Counted from the first letter of the stretch, positions 1-8,304 are shown. The stretch is 64,000 nucleotides of DNA from Hyphomicrobiaceae bacterium (GCA_020442165.1 JAGRKV010000029.1:62001-126000); one strand, 5' to 3'. The notes: generated by a model from the sequence alone, not told the origin. Numbers and translations are program-made.

Positions 1-1
1 C

Positions 2-367
2 GGATTCGAAGCCGAGTTGGGCAGTGTCTTCACCGTCGACACCCTGGCCTTCCTGCGCCGGCGCTATCCGCTAACGCGCTTTGTTTGGGTCATGGGCGCC
101 GACAATCTGGCAGGCTTCCACCGCTGGCGGCGGTGGCGCGGCATTGCCCCGATATTCCCCATCGCTGTCGTCGACCGCCCCGGCTGGCACCTGGCGGCAC
201 TGTCATCGCCTGCGGCCAGCGCCCTGGCACGCAACCGGATTCCAGAGGCAAACGCAGCCACCCTACCCACGTCCAAACCACCAGCTTGGGCGTTCCTGAC
301 CGGGCGCCTCTCGCCGTTGTCCTCGACTGAACTTCGGCGCGAAATTCAGGAAATGGCCGGGCCCTGA
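2..367 (+). CDS. nadD: Nicotinate-nucleotide adenylyltransferase, C-terminal part (5' end outside window)
   Basis: The last 121 residues of NadD, which adenylates nicotinate mononucleotide to deamido-NAD in NAD synthesis. The frame is open from base 2, so the start lies upstream. Visible family marks are FTVDTL near the left edge, a WVMGADNLAGFHRWRRW segment typical of the nucleotidyltransferase fold, and a C-terminal SPLSSTELRREI that matches the ISSTxIR-type motif closing the active site. The gene sits just before rsfS and rlmH, the usual alphaproteobacterial order. The 234 bases that follow hold no gene; they contain a 7-base inverted repeat (374-380 with 401-407). Confidence 0.9.
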   Translation, partial: GFEAELGSVFTVDTLAFLRRRYPLTRFVWVMGADNLAGFHRWRRWRGIAPIFPIAVVDRPGWHLAALSSPAASALARNRIPEANAATLPTSKPPAWAFLTGRLSPLSSTELRREIQEMAGP

Positions 368-601
368 ACTGCCGTCCAATCATTCTTGAACGCCGTCTAG
401 ATTGGACTGATCGGCCACAGGATTAACATTTGGGCCACACACCACGCGCAAATCAGTTGCCTGCAACTCCAGCCAGAGGGTATCTTTTCATCAGCCTGCA
501 CGCTCACCAAGTCATGCAGGCGCCAAAGTGGATATGCTAATTGGCCGCCTGAAACGAATGCGGCGGCACAACGCCTGATAGAAGAGGACGTTCACCACAC
601 G

Positions 602-1012
602 ATGCGAACCGCACTCGAGGGAAGCGCAAACAGCAACCCTCCGGCCGAGATGCTCTCCGCGAAGGAGGCCTCGAAAGCCATACTCGAGAAGATCTGTCAT
701 TGGCTTGATGAAGCCAAGGCCGAGGAAATCGTAACGATCGATCTCGAAGGCAAAACTGCGATCGGTGACTACATGGTCATTGCCAGCGGCCGTACCGATC
801 GTCATGTCGGCGCAATCGCCGACCAGATCCAACGCAAACTCAAGGAAGAAGGGCTCGGCCGCGTGCGCGTCGAGGGCCTGGAGGCATGTGACTGGGTTCT
901 GCTCGACACCGGTGACATCCTCGTTCACGTCTTCCGGCCAGAGGTTCGCGAGTTCTACAACCTCGAGAAGATGTGGAATGCCGATCGCCCCGCCGAGGTG
1001 ACGGCACACTAG
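602..1012 (+). CDS. rsfS: Ribosomal silencing factor RsfS
   Basis: A 136-residue RsfS/Iojap family protein. RsfS binds ribosomal protein uL14 and blocks joining of 30S and 50S subunits when nutrients are limiting. Family signature residues are clear: GDYMVIASGRTDRHV in the middle, and the C-terminal CDWVLLDTGDILVHVFRPE followed by REFYNLEKMW. The first ATG is used, which leaves about 16 variable residues before the conserved helix; an internal ATG at 650 is a possible shorter start. It lies between nadD and rlmH, its usual neighbours. The stop codon TAG overlaps the first bases of a palindromic intergenic repeat. Confidence 0.93.
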   Translation: MRTALEGSANSNPPAEMLSAKEASKAILEKICHWLDEAKAEEIVTIDLEGKTAIGDYMVIASGRTDRHVGAIADQIQRKLKEEGLGRVRVEGLEACDWVLLDTGDILVHVFRPEVREFYNLEKMWNADRPAEVTAH

Positions 1013-1112
1013 AGCATGTTGAGCTGAAGTGTTCAGCGGATCAGCGTGAAAAACATGCTCCAAACAAGACGATAGAGCGCAGTCCCGGTTTCACCAAAAG
1101 TGAATGCGCTCT
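1012..1112. repeat. Two-hairpin intergenic palindromic repeat, copy A
   Basis: Two successive perfect stems: GAGCATGTT (1012-1020) with AACATGCTC (1052-1060), then AGAGCGC (1074-1080) with GCGCTCT (1106-1112). A second copy lies at 24074-24174 with the same order, similar spacing and shared loop words (AGCTGAAGTG, TTCAGCG, TCAGCGTGAA, ACAA). Where the copies differ in the stems, both strands of the stem change together, so the palindromes are conserved. It resembles the short dispersed intergenic repeats known from rhizobial genomes. The first stem begins inside the rsfS stop codon, so it may also end that transcript. Confidence 0.8.
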
Positions 1113-1210
1113 AACAAGCTGCGATGGGGTGCCAGCGACCGTCGCCCCAACGAGTTCGCCACCAGCGACAGGGGCGCGCGGCAGGTTTGCGCCGGGCGCA
1201 AGAGTGGCTT

Positions 1211-1693
1211 ATGCGCCTGATGATTGCTGCTATCGGTCGCCTCAAGGACAGTGGCGAGACCGCGCTCGTATCCAGATACGCCAAGCGAATCGATCAGGCT
1301 GGCCGCTCCGTTGCACTGGCCCCCGTTGCCATCACCGAACTGACCGAGTCTCGCGCATCCACCACCGCTGAGCGCAAGGCCGACGAAGCCCAACGCCTGA
1401 TTACCGCGTCTTCATCGGCTGAGCGCCGCATCGTCCTCGACGAAGGCGGACGCCAGTTTTCGAGCGAAGGGTTCGCGAATGTGCTTCGCGACATGCGAGA
1501 TGCCGGAGTGCGCGAGCTTGCATTCATCATCGGCGGTCCTGACGGACATGGCGATGTGGCCCGCCAAGGCGCCGATACCGTGCTTTCATTGGGTCAGATG
1601 ACACTGCCGCACGGCTTGGCGCGTATCGTTCTTCTGGAGCAGATATATCGCGCCGTGACCATCATCGCCGGGCACCCCTATCACCGCAGCTGA
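1211..1693 (+). CDS. rlmH: 23S rRNA pseudouridine-1915 N3-methyltransferase RlmH
   Basis: A 160-residue SPOUT-class methyltransferase that methylates pseudouridine 1915 of helix 69 in the assembled ribosome. Family marks: LDEGG at 77-80, the SAM-binding GGPDGHG at 108-114, and the C-terminal segment TLPHGLARIVLLEQIYRA ending in HPYHR at 155-159, which forms the trefoil knot and catalytic edge. Length fits the family. The open frame extends upstream to 1124, but that stretch is intergenic and the ATG at 1211 gives the conserved N-terminus. Third in the nadD-rsfS-rlmH series. Confidence 0.93.
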   Translation: MRLMIAAIGRLKDSGETALVSRYAKRIDQAGRSVALAPVAITELTESRASTTAERKADEAQRLITASSSAERRIVLDEGGRQFSSEGFANVLRDMRDAGVRELAFIIGGPDGHGDVARQGADTVLSLGQMTLPHGLARIVLLEQIYRAVTIIAGHPYHRS

Positions 1694-1730
1694 GATGAGC
1701 TGCCCCAAGTGCGCCGGTCATTCAAGCACG

Positions 1731-1750
1731 GCACGGCCGCCTCGGCCTGC
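1731..1750. terminator. Short hairpin between convergent rlmH and SDR genes
   Basis: GCA-c-GGCCG, loop CCT, CGGCC-TGC forms an 8-pair stem with one bulged base between two convergent stop codons. It has no T-run, so it is only a candidate bidirectional terminator. Confidence 0.4.
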
Positions 1751-1758
1751 TGGTTCTC

Positions 1759-2601
1759 CTACATCCGCAGCAAGACTCGATCCATCACGCGGCCCGGCAG
1801 TAGCCGCTTCAGACCCGCTGCGATGTAGGTCGGCGTCGTCACGAAGTACCGCAGCTTCGGCCGCCGCGCTTCGACGGCGTGAACAAGGCGGTCGACAACC
1901 GCCTCCGGCTCCAGCTTGAACGTCTGCTTTCCACCTGCTTCCATGGCCTTCAAGCGCGCTCGATATCGTTCGCTGTGAACCGAACCATCAATGTCTACCG
2001 TGCGCCTGAAGTTTTCGAGTGCTGTTTCGAGGAATCGTGTGCGGATCGGCCCCGGCTCGATCAATGAGACCAGAACGCCGCTGCCCGCCAGTTCAAGCCG
2101 CAACGCATCGCTCAAAGCTTCGAGTGCGAACTTGGACGCGCAGTAGGCACCGCGATATGGCCCCGACACCAGCCCAAGTACCGATGAACACTGTACGATG
2201 CGCCCAGAGCCTCCGGCACGCATCGCCGGGATGATCCGGCACGTCAGATCATGCGTGCCGATCAGGTTGACCTCGATCTGATGGCGAAGCACGTCAGCAG
2301 TCAAATCTTCAACTGCGCCAACTTGTCCATAGGCTGCGTTGTTGAAGAGCGCGTCGACGCGCCCCCCGGTTCGCTCCAGCACGGTCGCGGCACATGTAGC
2401 GATTGACGCAGCATCGCTCAGCTCCAGCTGAAGCGCCTCAACACGCTCTTCCGCTTCCAGCCGGGCAAGATCTTCAGGCCGGCGCGCTGTCGCAAAAACG
2501 CGCCAGCCACGGGACTTGAGGCGTCGTGCTGCAGCAAGCCCGATGCCCGATGAGGCCCCTGTTATGAGGATTGTCCGCGTTCCAGTCATGTCCCATTTCA
2601 C
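1759..2601 (-). CDS. Short-chain dehydrogenase/reductase (SDR) of unknown substrate
   Basis: A 280-residue classical SDR using NAD(P)H. Nucleotide-binding TGASSGIG is at residues 14-21, NNAA at 87-90, catalytic serine at about 140 (CSS), and the YxxxK pair at Tyr153 and Lys157 (YCASK). The run PGPIRTRF after the catalytic site is typical of the retinol-dehydrogenase-like branch. Arg40 and Arg41 after the second strand favour NADP(H), an inference. A second ATG (residue 5) could be the real start. It is divergent from the LOV gene and convergent with rlmH; nothing nearby points to its substrate. Confidence 0.88.
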   Translation of the reverse strand: MKWDMTGTRTILITGASSGIGLAAARRLKSRGWRVFATARRPEDLARLEAEERVEALQLELSDAASIATCAATVLERTGGRVDALFNNAAYGQVGAVEDLTADVLRHQIEVNLIGTHDLTCRIIPAMRAGGSGRIVQCSSVLGLVSGPYRGAYCASKFALEALSDALRLELAGSGVLVSLIEPGPIRTRFLETALENFRRTVDIDGSVHSERYRARLKAMEAGGKQTFKLEPEAVVDRLVHAVEARRPKLRYFVTTPTYIAAGLKRLLPGRVMDRVLLRM

Positions 2602-2797
2602 GAATTATTGATCTATCGCAAGTGCACAAAAGGGAACAGCGTCCCCAACGGCTCGAACCAAAGCACAATGCCATTTCCGCCCAGATGCGACCTTCGGAGA
2701 ATTTTCCTCGCCCGCCAGATGGCGTTGCAATGGACCTCGAAATGTCACGCGGCATCACTGCGGGCAGGGCACCAACGAAACCAGCAGGCCACGGCAA

Positions 2798-3331
2798 ATG
2801 TTCTCCGATATATCTTCCAAGACATTGAAGACGTTCTTTGAGAACTCGCCAATACCACTCACCTTGGCGTCCCCCGTTTTCGAGGATTGCCCGCTTATCC
2901 TGTGCAACGACCCCTTCCTTGAACTCATTGGCTATGAGCGCGATGAGGTTATCGGCCGCAACTGCCGGTTTCTTCAAGGCCGCAACACCGCGCCCAAGGC
3001 ACGCACGATGCTGCGCAACGCCGTCGAACAGAACACCGAAGCGCTCGTTCCCATCACCAACTATCGCAAGGATGGCAGCGAGTTTGAAAACTACGTTTTC
3101 ATCCTCCCGATATTCGACGGCAATTCCAACCTGCTCTACCTGCTCGGCTCACAGTGCGACATTTCAAGTTCGCTGCACATGCTGACACCCATGGAGCACG
3201 CGCAGCTGCTTGAGGAAGGAATCGAGCTGGCCAATCCGACGCTGTCGATTGACCAGAACCTGCACATCATGGCGAGGGACAAGGTGACACACTCCATGCG
3301 CACCGTGTTGACCGGAGAGATGTTCGAATAA
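2798..3331 (+). CDS. Short LOV (blue-light, flavin-binding PAS) protein
   Basis: A 177-residue protein that is mostly one PAS/LOV domain. The flavin adduct motif GRNCRFLQG is intact, with photoactive Cys56, Arg57 and Gln60. Other FMN-contacting positions are also present: NYRKDG (Asn88), Asn98 and the late Gln119 in GSQCD. LOV domains form a reversible cysteinyl-FMN adduct in blue light. No kinase, HTH or GGDEF output follows; after the domain there are only about 50 residues, likely a helical C-terminal extension, so it is a short LOV protein that would act by dimerisation or a partner. It is divergent from the SDR gene, with 196 bases between them. Confidence 0.88.
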   Translation: MFSDISSKTLKTFFENSPIPLTLASPVFEDCPLILCNDPFLELIGYERDEVIGRNCRFLQGRNTAPKARTMLRNAVEQNTEALVPITNYRKDGSEFENYVFILPIFDGNSNLLYLLGSQCDISSSLHMLTPMEHAQLLEEGIELANPTLSIDQNLHIMARDKVTHSMRTVLTGEMFE

Positions 3332-3375
3332 CGCGGCCCTTGCCGGCCCATTGGCTAGGCCCACCCACAACTCGA

Positions 3376-4317
3376 TCACGGGACGTAACGGACATACGAC
3401 CGGCCGCGATGGCCATAATCACAGACGCCCGGATGCAGGATTTCCGCCAGCATCTCAGTCGATTCGACGATGCGCGGTCCAGGCCGGTTGAAGTAGGCAT
3501 TGCCATCCGCCACATAGACTTCGCCCGCCGCAACAGCCCGTAAGCCGCCCCAAACCGCATTTGACTGCAGCACGCCCATTTCGCGCCGTGTCACTGCGAT
3601 GTCGTACCCGCAAGGTCCAACCATGATGACGTCGGGATCCGCCGCCGCCACCTCATCCCAGCTGATCCAAGGCGAATTCTCCCCGGTCACGCCAAAAAGG
3701 TTGTGACCGCCCGCCATCGCTATGATCTCCGGCATCCAGTGCCCGCCCGACATCGGCGGATCGATCCACTCGATATAGGCAATGCGCGGCTGTGTCCGCC
3801 CGGCGACTCTGGCCTCAATAACCGCCAGCCGCGACTTCATCTCCGCAATCAATCTCGTACCAGCTTGCGGCCTCCCGATCGCGTTCGCAACCCGCGTGAT
3901 ATCGGCGAGCAGTGCTTCAAGCGTGTGGGGACGAAGCGACACAAGTGTGACGTCCCGCCCGGTCCAGGCGCAGACCGCTTGCTCAACATCCGTCAGAGAA
4001 ACGGCGCAGACTTCGCAATGATCTTGCGTAAGGATGACATCGGGCGCCAATTCCTCAAGACGTGCTGAATCGACCTCGTAGACCGCCAGTCCATCCTTCA
4101 CCAGTGCCTTGACCCGGTCATCGATCTGCCGGCTCGAACCCTCGACACTGAACTTGGCCTTGGTCAGCGCTGGCAAAGCCAAGATGGTCTCAGGCCAGTC
4201 GCATTCATGCGATCGTCCGACCTGCAGATCGCCAGCATCCAGCGCATGCAGGATTTCAGTGGCGCTTGCGATCAGCGAAACTACTCGCGGGCGCGTTGTG
4301 CTTAGTGCAGGTATCAT
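3376..4317 (-). CDS. BtuF-like cobalamin-binding protein (class III periplasmic-binding fold), no signal peptide
   Basis: A 313-residue protein of the BtuF/FhuD substrate-binding fold. It opens with RVVSLIASATEILHALDAG and has LAPDVILTQDHCEVCAVS, both typical of proteins annotated as cobalamin-binding. The N-terminus is short and not hydrophobic, so no export signal is seen; a cytoplasmic role or a missed signal is possible. No permease or ATPase gene is adjacent. It lies 24 bases downstream of the MoxR ATPase gene on the same strand, so the two are probably cotranscribed. Vitamin B12 as ligand is suggested by family only. Confidence 0.8.
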   Translation of the reverse strand: MIPALSTTRPRVVSLIASATEILHALDAGDLQVGRSHECDWPETILALPALTKAKFSVEGSSRQIDDRVKALVKDGLAVYEVDSARLEELAPDVILTQDHCEVCAVSLTDVEQAVCAWTGRDVTLVSLRPHTLEALLADITRVANAIGRPQAGTRLIAEMKSRLAVIEARVAGRTQPRIAYIEWIDPPMSGGHWMPEIIAMAGGHNLFGVTGENSPWISWDEVAAADPDVIMVGPCGYDIAVTRREMGVLQSNAVWGGLRAVAAGEVYVADGNAYFNRPGPRIVESTEMLAEILHPGVCDYGHRGRSYVRYVP

Positions 4318-4341
4318 TTCAATCCAATGGCCTTGCGCAGA

Positions 4342-5190
4342 TCAGCCTTCGCTCTTGCGGCGGCTCATGAAGGCCAGGCGCTCGAACAGATGCACATCCT
4401 GTTCATTCTTGATAAGCGCGCCGGCGAGAGGCGGAATGAGCTTTCGGGGATCGCTTTCGCGCAACGTCTCCGCGTCGATGTCCTCATTGAGAAGCAGCTT
4501 GATCCAGTCCAGAAGCTCGGATGTCGACGGCTTCTTCTTCACCCCGGGTACGTCGCGCAGGTCGTAGAAGATGCGCAACGCCTCGTTCACGAGCCGTCCC
4601 TTGAGGCCCGGAAAATGCACCTCCACGATCTCGTGCATCGTGTCGGGATCGGGGAACTTGATGTAGTGGAAGAAGCAGCGACGCAGAAAGGCGTCGGGCA
4701 GCTCCTTCTCGTTGTTGGACGTGATGATGACGATCGGCCGCCGCTGTGCTTTCACCGTCTCGCCGGTCTCGTAGACGAAGAACTCCATGCGATCGAGTTC
4801 TTGCAGCAGATCATTGGGAAACTCGATGTCGGCCTTGTCGATTTCGTCGATCAACAGCACCGGCCGCTCGCTCATGGCGAACGCATCCCAAAGCTTGCCG
4901 CGCCGGATGTAGTTGCGAATGTCCTTCACCCGCTCGTCGCCAAGCTGGCTGTCGCGCAGCCGCGAAACCGCGTCGTACTCGTAAAGCCCCTGCTGTGCCT
5001 TTGTCGTGGACTTGATGTGCCATTCGATGATCGGCACGCCAATGGCTTGGGCCACTTCGAGTGCCAGAACGGTCTTGCCGGTTCCAGGCTCACCCTTCAC
5101 GAGCAGCGGCCGCTCAAGCGTGATAGCGGCGTTGACAGCAACCTTGAGATCGTCTGTCGCAACGTAGGATTTCGTGCCGGAAAATTTCAT
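4342..5190 (-). CDS. MoxR-family AAA+ ATPase
   Basis: A 282-residue AAA+ ATPase. Walker A GEPGTGKT is at residues 33-40, Walker B PVLLIDEIDKAD follows mid-protein, then sensor 1 IITSNNEKELPDAFLRRC with the arginine-finger region. MoxR ATPases act as chaperones that mature enzymes, usually together with a von Willebrand A (VWA) protein encoded next door. Here the next gene downstream is a BtuF-like protein instead, so the partner is not local. I chose the ATG at 5190 (MKFSGTKSY), the conserved beginning; the frame stays open upstream but that part looks non-coding. Confidence 0.9.
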   Translation of the reverse strand: MKFSGTKSYVATDDLKVAVNAAITLERPLLVKGEPGTGKTVLALEVAQAIGVPIIEWHIKSTTKAQQGLYEYDAVSRLRDSQLGDERVKDIRNYIRRGKLWDAFAMSERPVLLIDEIDKADIEFPNDLLQELDRMEFFVYETGETVKAQRRPIVIITSNNEKELPDAFLRRCFFHYIKFPDPDTMHEIVEVHFPGLKGRLVNEALRIFYDLRDVPGVKKKPSTSELLDWIKLLLNEDIDAETLRESDPRKLIPPLAGALIKNEQDVHLFERLAFMSRRKSEG

Positions 5191-5715
5191 ATGCAGTCCT
5201 GGCTTCCCCTCGATACTGCGGCCAAGCTTACCCGCATGCGCAGACCAGGTCACCGTTGTAAGCTGGCATTCACCCCGACAAACGAGACGGGCTCCGGCCG
5301 GTTGTGTCTGCACGGCTCAAAATTCGAGCCCCGCCTGACATCCAGAACACTGCAGACTGAGTGACTGTCGCAACCGACAGTAATCCAGCACCGCATGAGA
5401 CGGGGACCTCCGGTCGACCGGGCACCGATTGTGCGGCGCACAAGGATTCTTGGCAAGACCTGCCCCAATTCCATGCGTGCCCTTCGGCAAACGCCATTCG
5501 GCAAACCCTAATGCCAGCTTGGCAGCGCGAGCAGGTCCATCCCGCACCGCCGCAATGTCCGATAAGTGATACTAAGAGCTGGAGATTTCCTTGACATGCA
5601 TGAGCGAGCCGGACAATAGAGGCACAAATTTTGCTGGGAGTGCTCTGCACGCGGTAAACGGATCAAAAAAGAAATCCAGTCCGGGTTGAGCGAAACGCCT
5701 CATGGGAGGCAGTAT
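5191..5715. other. Intergenic region between divergent moxR and dksA
   Basis: 525 bases with no convincing gene. It must hold promoters for both flanking genes. The only element I can point to is a TTGACA-type promoter candidate at 5591-5619 facing dksA. The rest shows no repeat or strong hairpin that I could see. Confidence 0.6.
5591..5619 (+). promoter_or_regulatory. Candidate sigma-70-type promoter for dksA
   Basis: TTGACA at 5591-5596, a 17-base spacer and CAATAG at 5614-5619. The -35 is perfect, the -10 poor. It would give a leader of about 90 bases before the dksA start at 5716. Confidence 0.35.
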
Positions 5716-6426
5716 ATGAGCAAAGCCAAATCTGGGTCGAAATCCAAGCCGACCACAAAGAAGGCATCGGCAGCGCCTCGCAAGGCAGCCGCGAAGCCGT
5801 CCTCGTCTGGTAAGACCGCCAAGGCGGCAACAAGCAAGGCAACGGCAAAAAAGCCGGTCAAAAAAAATTCTCCCGGGCAGAAGCAGCCCGCGGCCAACAT
5901 TGCGACGAAATCTCCAGCGAGATCGGCCAGTAAGGCCATCAGCAAGGCAGCCAGCTCGACCAAGAAGGAGACGCTCGTGGGCACCACGGGGGGTGACAAG
6001 AAGAAGAAGCAGGAGATCGTGCTCGATCCCAGCTATCGTCCATCCGAGGACGAGCCGTTCATGAATGAGCGGCAGCGAGCCTACTTCCGCAACAAGCTGA
6101 AGACGTGGAAGGAGGAGATCATCCGCCAGACCCGCGAAACGCTGGCCGGTCTGCACGAGGACTCCACGCAGCACGCCGACCTTGCCGACCGCGCTACTTC
6201 CGAGACCGATCGAGCCCTGGAGCTGCGCGCCCGCGATCGCCAGCGCAAGCTTATCGCCAAGATCGATGCAGCCCTCGCTCGCATCGAGGACGGCAGCTAC
6301 GGCTATTGCGAGGAAACCGGCGAACCGATCGGCCTCAAGCGCCTCGACGCCCGCCCGATCGCCACCCTGTCACTCGAAGCCCAGGAACGCCACGAACGGC
6401 GCGAGCGCGTTTATCGCGAAGACTAG
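5716..6426 (+). CDS. dksA: DksA/TraR-family RNA polymerase-binding protein with long Lys/Ala-rich N-terminal tail
   Basis: A 236-residue DksA family protein. The C-terminal half (from about residue 110) is a normal DksA: coiled-coil helices, then YCEETGEPIG and RLDARPIATLSLEAQERHE. Only one of the four zinc-site cysteines remains, the pattern seen in several alphaproteobacterial DksA proteins. DksA binds the RNA polymerase secondary channel and works with ppGpp. The first 90 or so residues are a low-complexity Lys/Ala/Ser/Pro tail resembling histone H1 tails, about doubling the usual length of the family. Start ATG 5716 is favoured by GGGAGG at 5704-5709; an upstream TTG at 5686 is less likely. 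Confidence 0.88.
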   Translation: MSKAKSGSKSKPTTKKASAAPRKAAAKPSSSGKTAKAATSKATAKKPVKKNSPGQKQPAANIATKSPARSASKAISKAASSTKKETLVGTTGGDKKKKQEIVLDPSYRPSEDEPFMNERQRAYFRNKLKTWKEEIIRQTRETLAGLHEDSTQHADLADRATSETDRALELRARDRQRKLIAKIDAALARIEDGSYGYCEETGEPIGLKRLDARPIATLSLEAQERHERRERVYRED

Positions 6427-6437
6427 TCAATCCAAGT

Positions 6438-6464
6438 TGGCTGCTGCCACTAGGCAGCTAGCCA
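6438..6464. terminator. Bidirectional terminator-like hairpin after dksA
   Basis: TGGCTGCTGCC (6438-6448), loop ACTA, and GGCAGCTAGCCA (6453-6464) form an 11-pair stem with a single bulged T, between two convergent genes. Confidence 0.6.
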
Positions 6465-6481
6465 CTACGACAAGTAACCGA

Positions 6482-7342
6482 TCATTCTACCGCAACCACC
6501 GGCACGTCGAAAACACGGCCATCGTCCGCAGCGCCAAAGGTGAAGTGCCACCACTCCTTGGCATAATTCGCAAACCCGTGCCGCTCCATCGCGCGCTTCA
6601 GCGTCTGACGCGCCTGCCGCTGCTCCGCTGTCAGCCCTGCGCTTGCCGTATGGCTCTTTGGATCGAAACAATCAAAAGCCGTGCCCATGTCGAGTGACGC
6701 CGCATCAGCAGCGCGATCGCTTGTTTGCGTGCAGGATAGTGGCTTTCCAATCTCCGCCTGGACAGCCATAGCCTGTTGTTCAGAATTACCCTTCTTGGCG
6801 GCCTGGCTCCGAACCAGCGTGAGATCGACGGCAATCCCCTTCGAATGAGTTGACACACTCGCGATATAACCGCGCGGAACCAGCTGCGATCGCGCGACAT
6901 TGGGGTGATAAGAGCGGGTCCCGCCATCCTCCGCCGCTTCGGCCCACGTCATGAACGCCGAAACCGCGCGCTTGGGCCGATAGCAGTCAAAAACCTTGAG
7001 CGACAGGCCAGATCCGTCACGCAAGAGATCGGCCTGCACCTTGGCGAGCGCACGCGCTGCCTGTGGCCTGAGCCAGCATTCGGCAGCCTCGTATCCCGCA
7101 ACCCGCCGCCCCGTGAAGTTGTCCGCACCCGCATAGCGTATATCCTGCTTGATGCTGGGATCAACGCTGCGAAGGGCGACGAGAGGCTGTTCTCCGGCCT
7201 CTACTCTGGCGACAACACACAATGCGTTTGTCAAAACAGCGAATCCCAGCCCCAGCAAGAGTTGGCAGAGCCTTCCGCCGCTACATGTGCGAACAACAAG
7301 CGGTTTGCGTTGCGCACCGTGTTCTGCATCCCGCCACACCAA
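6482..7342 (-). CDS. D-Ala-D-Ala dipeptidase-like exported peptidase (M15D, VanX/DdpX type)
   Basis: A 286-residue metallopeptidase of the VanX family, which cleaves free D-Ala-D-Ala. The zinc-site motif STHSKGIAVD gives His166 and Asp173; EWWHF gives catalytic Glu263 and zinc ligand His266; Arg122 in CYRPKRAV is the conserved transition-state arginine. A hydrophobic stretch at residues 26-45 looks like a signal peptide, so the protein is probably periplasmic and could recycle cell-wall dipeptides. There is no vanHA partner, so resistance is not implied. The start is uncertain: no ATG precedes the signal, only TTG at 7342 followed directly by GTG. Confidence 0.85.
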   Translation of the reverse strand: MVWRDAEHGAQRKPLVVRTCSGGRLCQLLLGLGFAVLTNALCVVARVEAGEQPLVALRSVDPSIKQDIRYAGADNFTGRRVAGYEAAECWLRPQAARALAKVQADLLRDGSGLSLKVFDCYRPKRAVSAFMTWAEAAEDGGTRSYHPNVARSQLVPRGYIASVSTHSKGIAVDLTLVRSQAAKKGNSEQQAMAVQAEIGKPLSCTQTSDRAADAASLDMGTAFDCFDPKSHTASAGLTAEQRQARQTLKRAMERHGFANYAKEWWHFTFGAADDGRVFDVPVVAVE

Positions 7343-7585
7343 CTTCAGCCTCCCCCAGATTCTGCCGCTGTACCGCGCGCAAACCTACCGTTCACTCGTG
7401 AATATGCCGCCGTCAAGGCGCGGCGCGTGGCAGTGTGGCATCGATAGGACATGGCGTTCCTCCCTTGCGCCAGCCGGTTTTACAATGCGTCACTGTGCTC
7501 TAGATTGCGACATGCCCAGGCTGGTTCCAGAAGGCCAACGCCAAGGACATCCCCGAACGGGCGGAATGCTATGGGAGGCAATGCA

Positions 7586-8269
7586 ATGGTGCGAATGCAG
7601 TTGGCAGGTTTCCACGGCTCGCGCCCCTTGCAGCTTGCATGCATGTTGCTCGCGCTGGCCGCAGTGACAACTTCCTCGGCAGATGCAAGGCGCCGCTGCA
7701 TATTCCTCGAATGCGGCCCTGCCAATACCCCCAACCCCAACCCGCCCAAGGCACCGGACGTTCCCAACATAAGGCCATCGCAGCCACCTCAGCACGAAGG
7801 CCTGCAGCGAACGCGCCTGCAAGGCGAGACATGCGATGATGTCGGCGGATTCCGCTATTGCGTCAGCTCTGTCCTCGACCCTCAATTCGGCTTCTCCTAC
7901 AATCCGCGCAACCTCGTCGACACGGACCTGAAGACGGCCTGGGTCGAGGGCAAGGACGGCAATGGCGAAGGTGAAAGCCTCGTCGTAGAACTCAACGGCC
8001 TGCGCACGATAACGGCGATCCAGGTGATGAACGGCTACCATAAGAACGAGCGGCTGTTCCTCGCCAACAACCGCGTTCACGTCGCCGAACTGCAGTTCTC
8101 CAATGGCGAGACACGGCGCATATCTCTTGCCGACGCACCCGGCCTGCAGACGATCGAAGTCGGCAAGCAGAAGGCCGAGTGGCTCCGCTTCACGATCCGT
8201 TCCGTCTATCAAGGCAACAAGTACAAGGACACGGCTGTCACCGAGTTCCGCGTCGTCACGGCGAACTGA
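7586..8269 (+). CDS. Exported protein with NADase-type glycan-binding (discoidin-like) domain
   Basis: A 227-residue exported protein. Residues 1-35 form a signal peptide (hydrophobic CMLLALAAV, cleavage near SADA). A proline/asparagine-rich linker follows, then a beta-sandwich of the type annotated as NADase-type glycan-binding domain: YCVSSVLDPQFGFSYNP, a DTDLKTAWVEG strand typical of discoidin-like folds, and a closing LRFTIRSVYQGNKYKDTAVTE. The ligand is unknown. ATG at 7586 is chosen because GGGAGG lies 7 bases upstream (7573-7578). The metalloprotease-like gene starts 35 bases downstream on the same strand. Confidence 0.75.
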   Translation: MVRMQLAGFHGSRPLQLACMLLALAAVTTSSADARRRCIFLECGPANTPNPNPPKAPDVPNIRPSQPPQHEGLQRTRLQGETCDDVGGFRYCVSSVLDPQFGFSYNPRNLVDTDLKTAWVEGKDGNGEGESLVVELNGLRTITAIQVMNGYHKNERLFLANNRVHVAELQFSNGETRRISLADAPGLQTIEVGKQKAEWLRFTIRSVYQGNKYKDTAVTEFRVVTAN

Positions 8270-8304
8270 AATCCTCCCTTGCCACGCAAAAGAAGAGGCA
8301 GGCC

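Noticed and set aside
4327..5364. A 345-codon open frame on the plus strand
   Set aside because: Antisense to the MoxR ATPase, which has all its motifs. No domain is seen in the antisense reading.
6482..7342. Vancomycin-resistance gene vanX
   Set aside because: The family is VanX-type, but no vanH, vanA or vanRS genes are near, so it is best read as a housekeeping or recycling dipeptidase.
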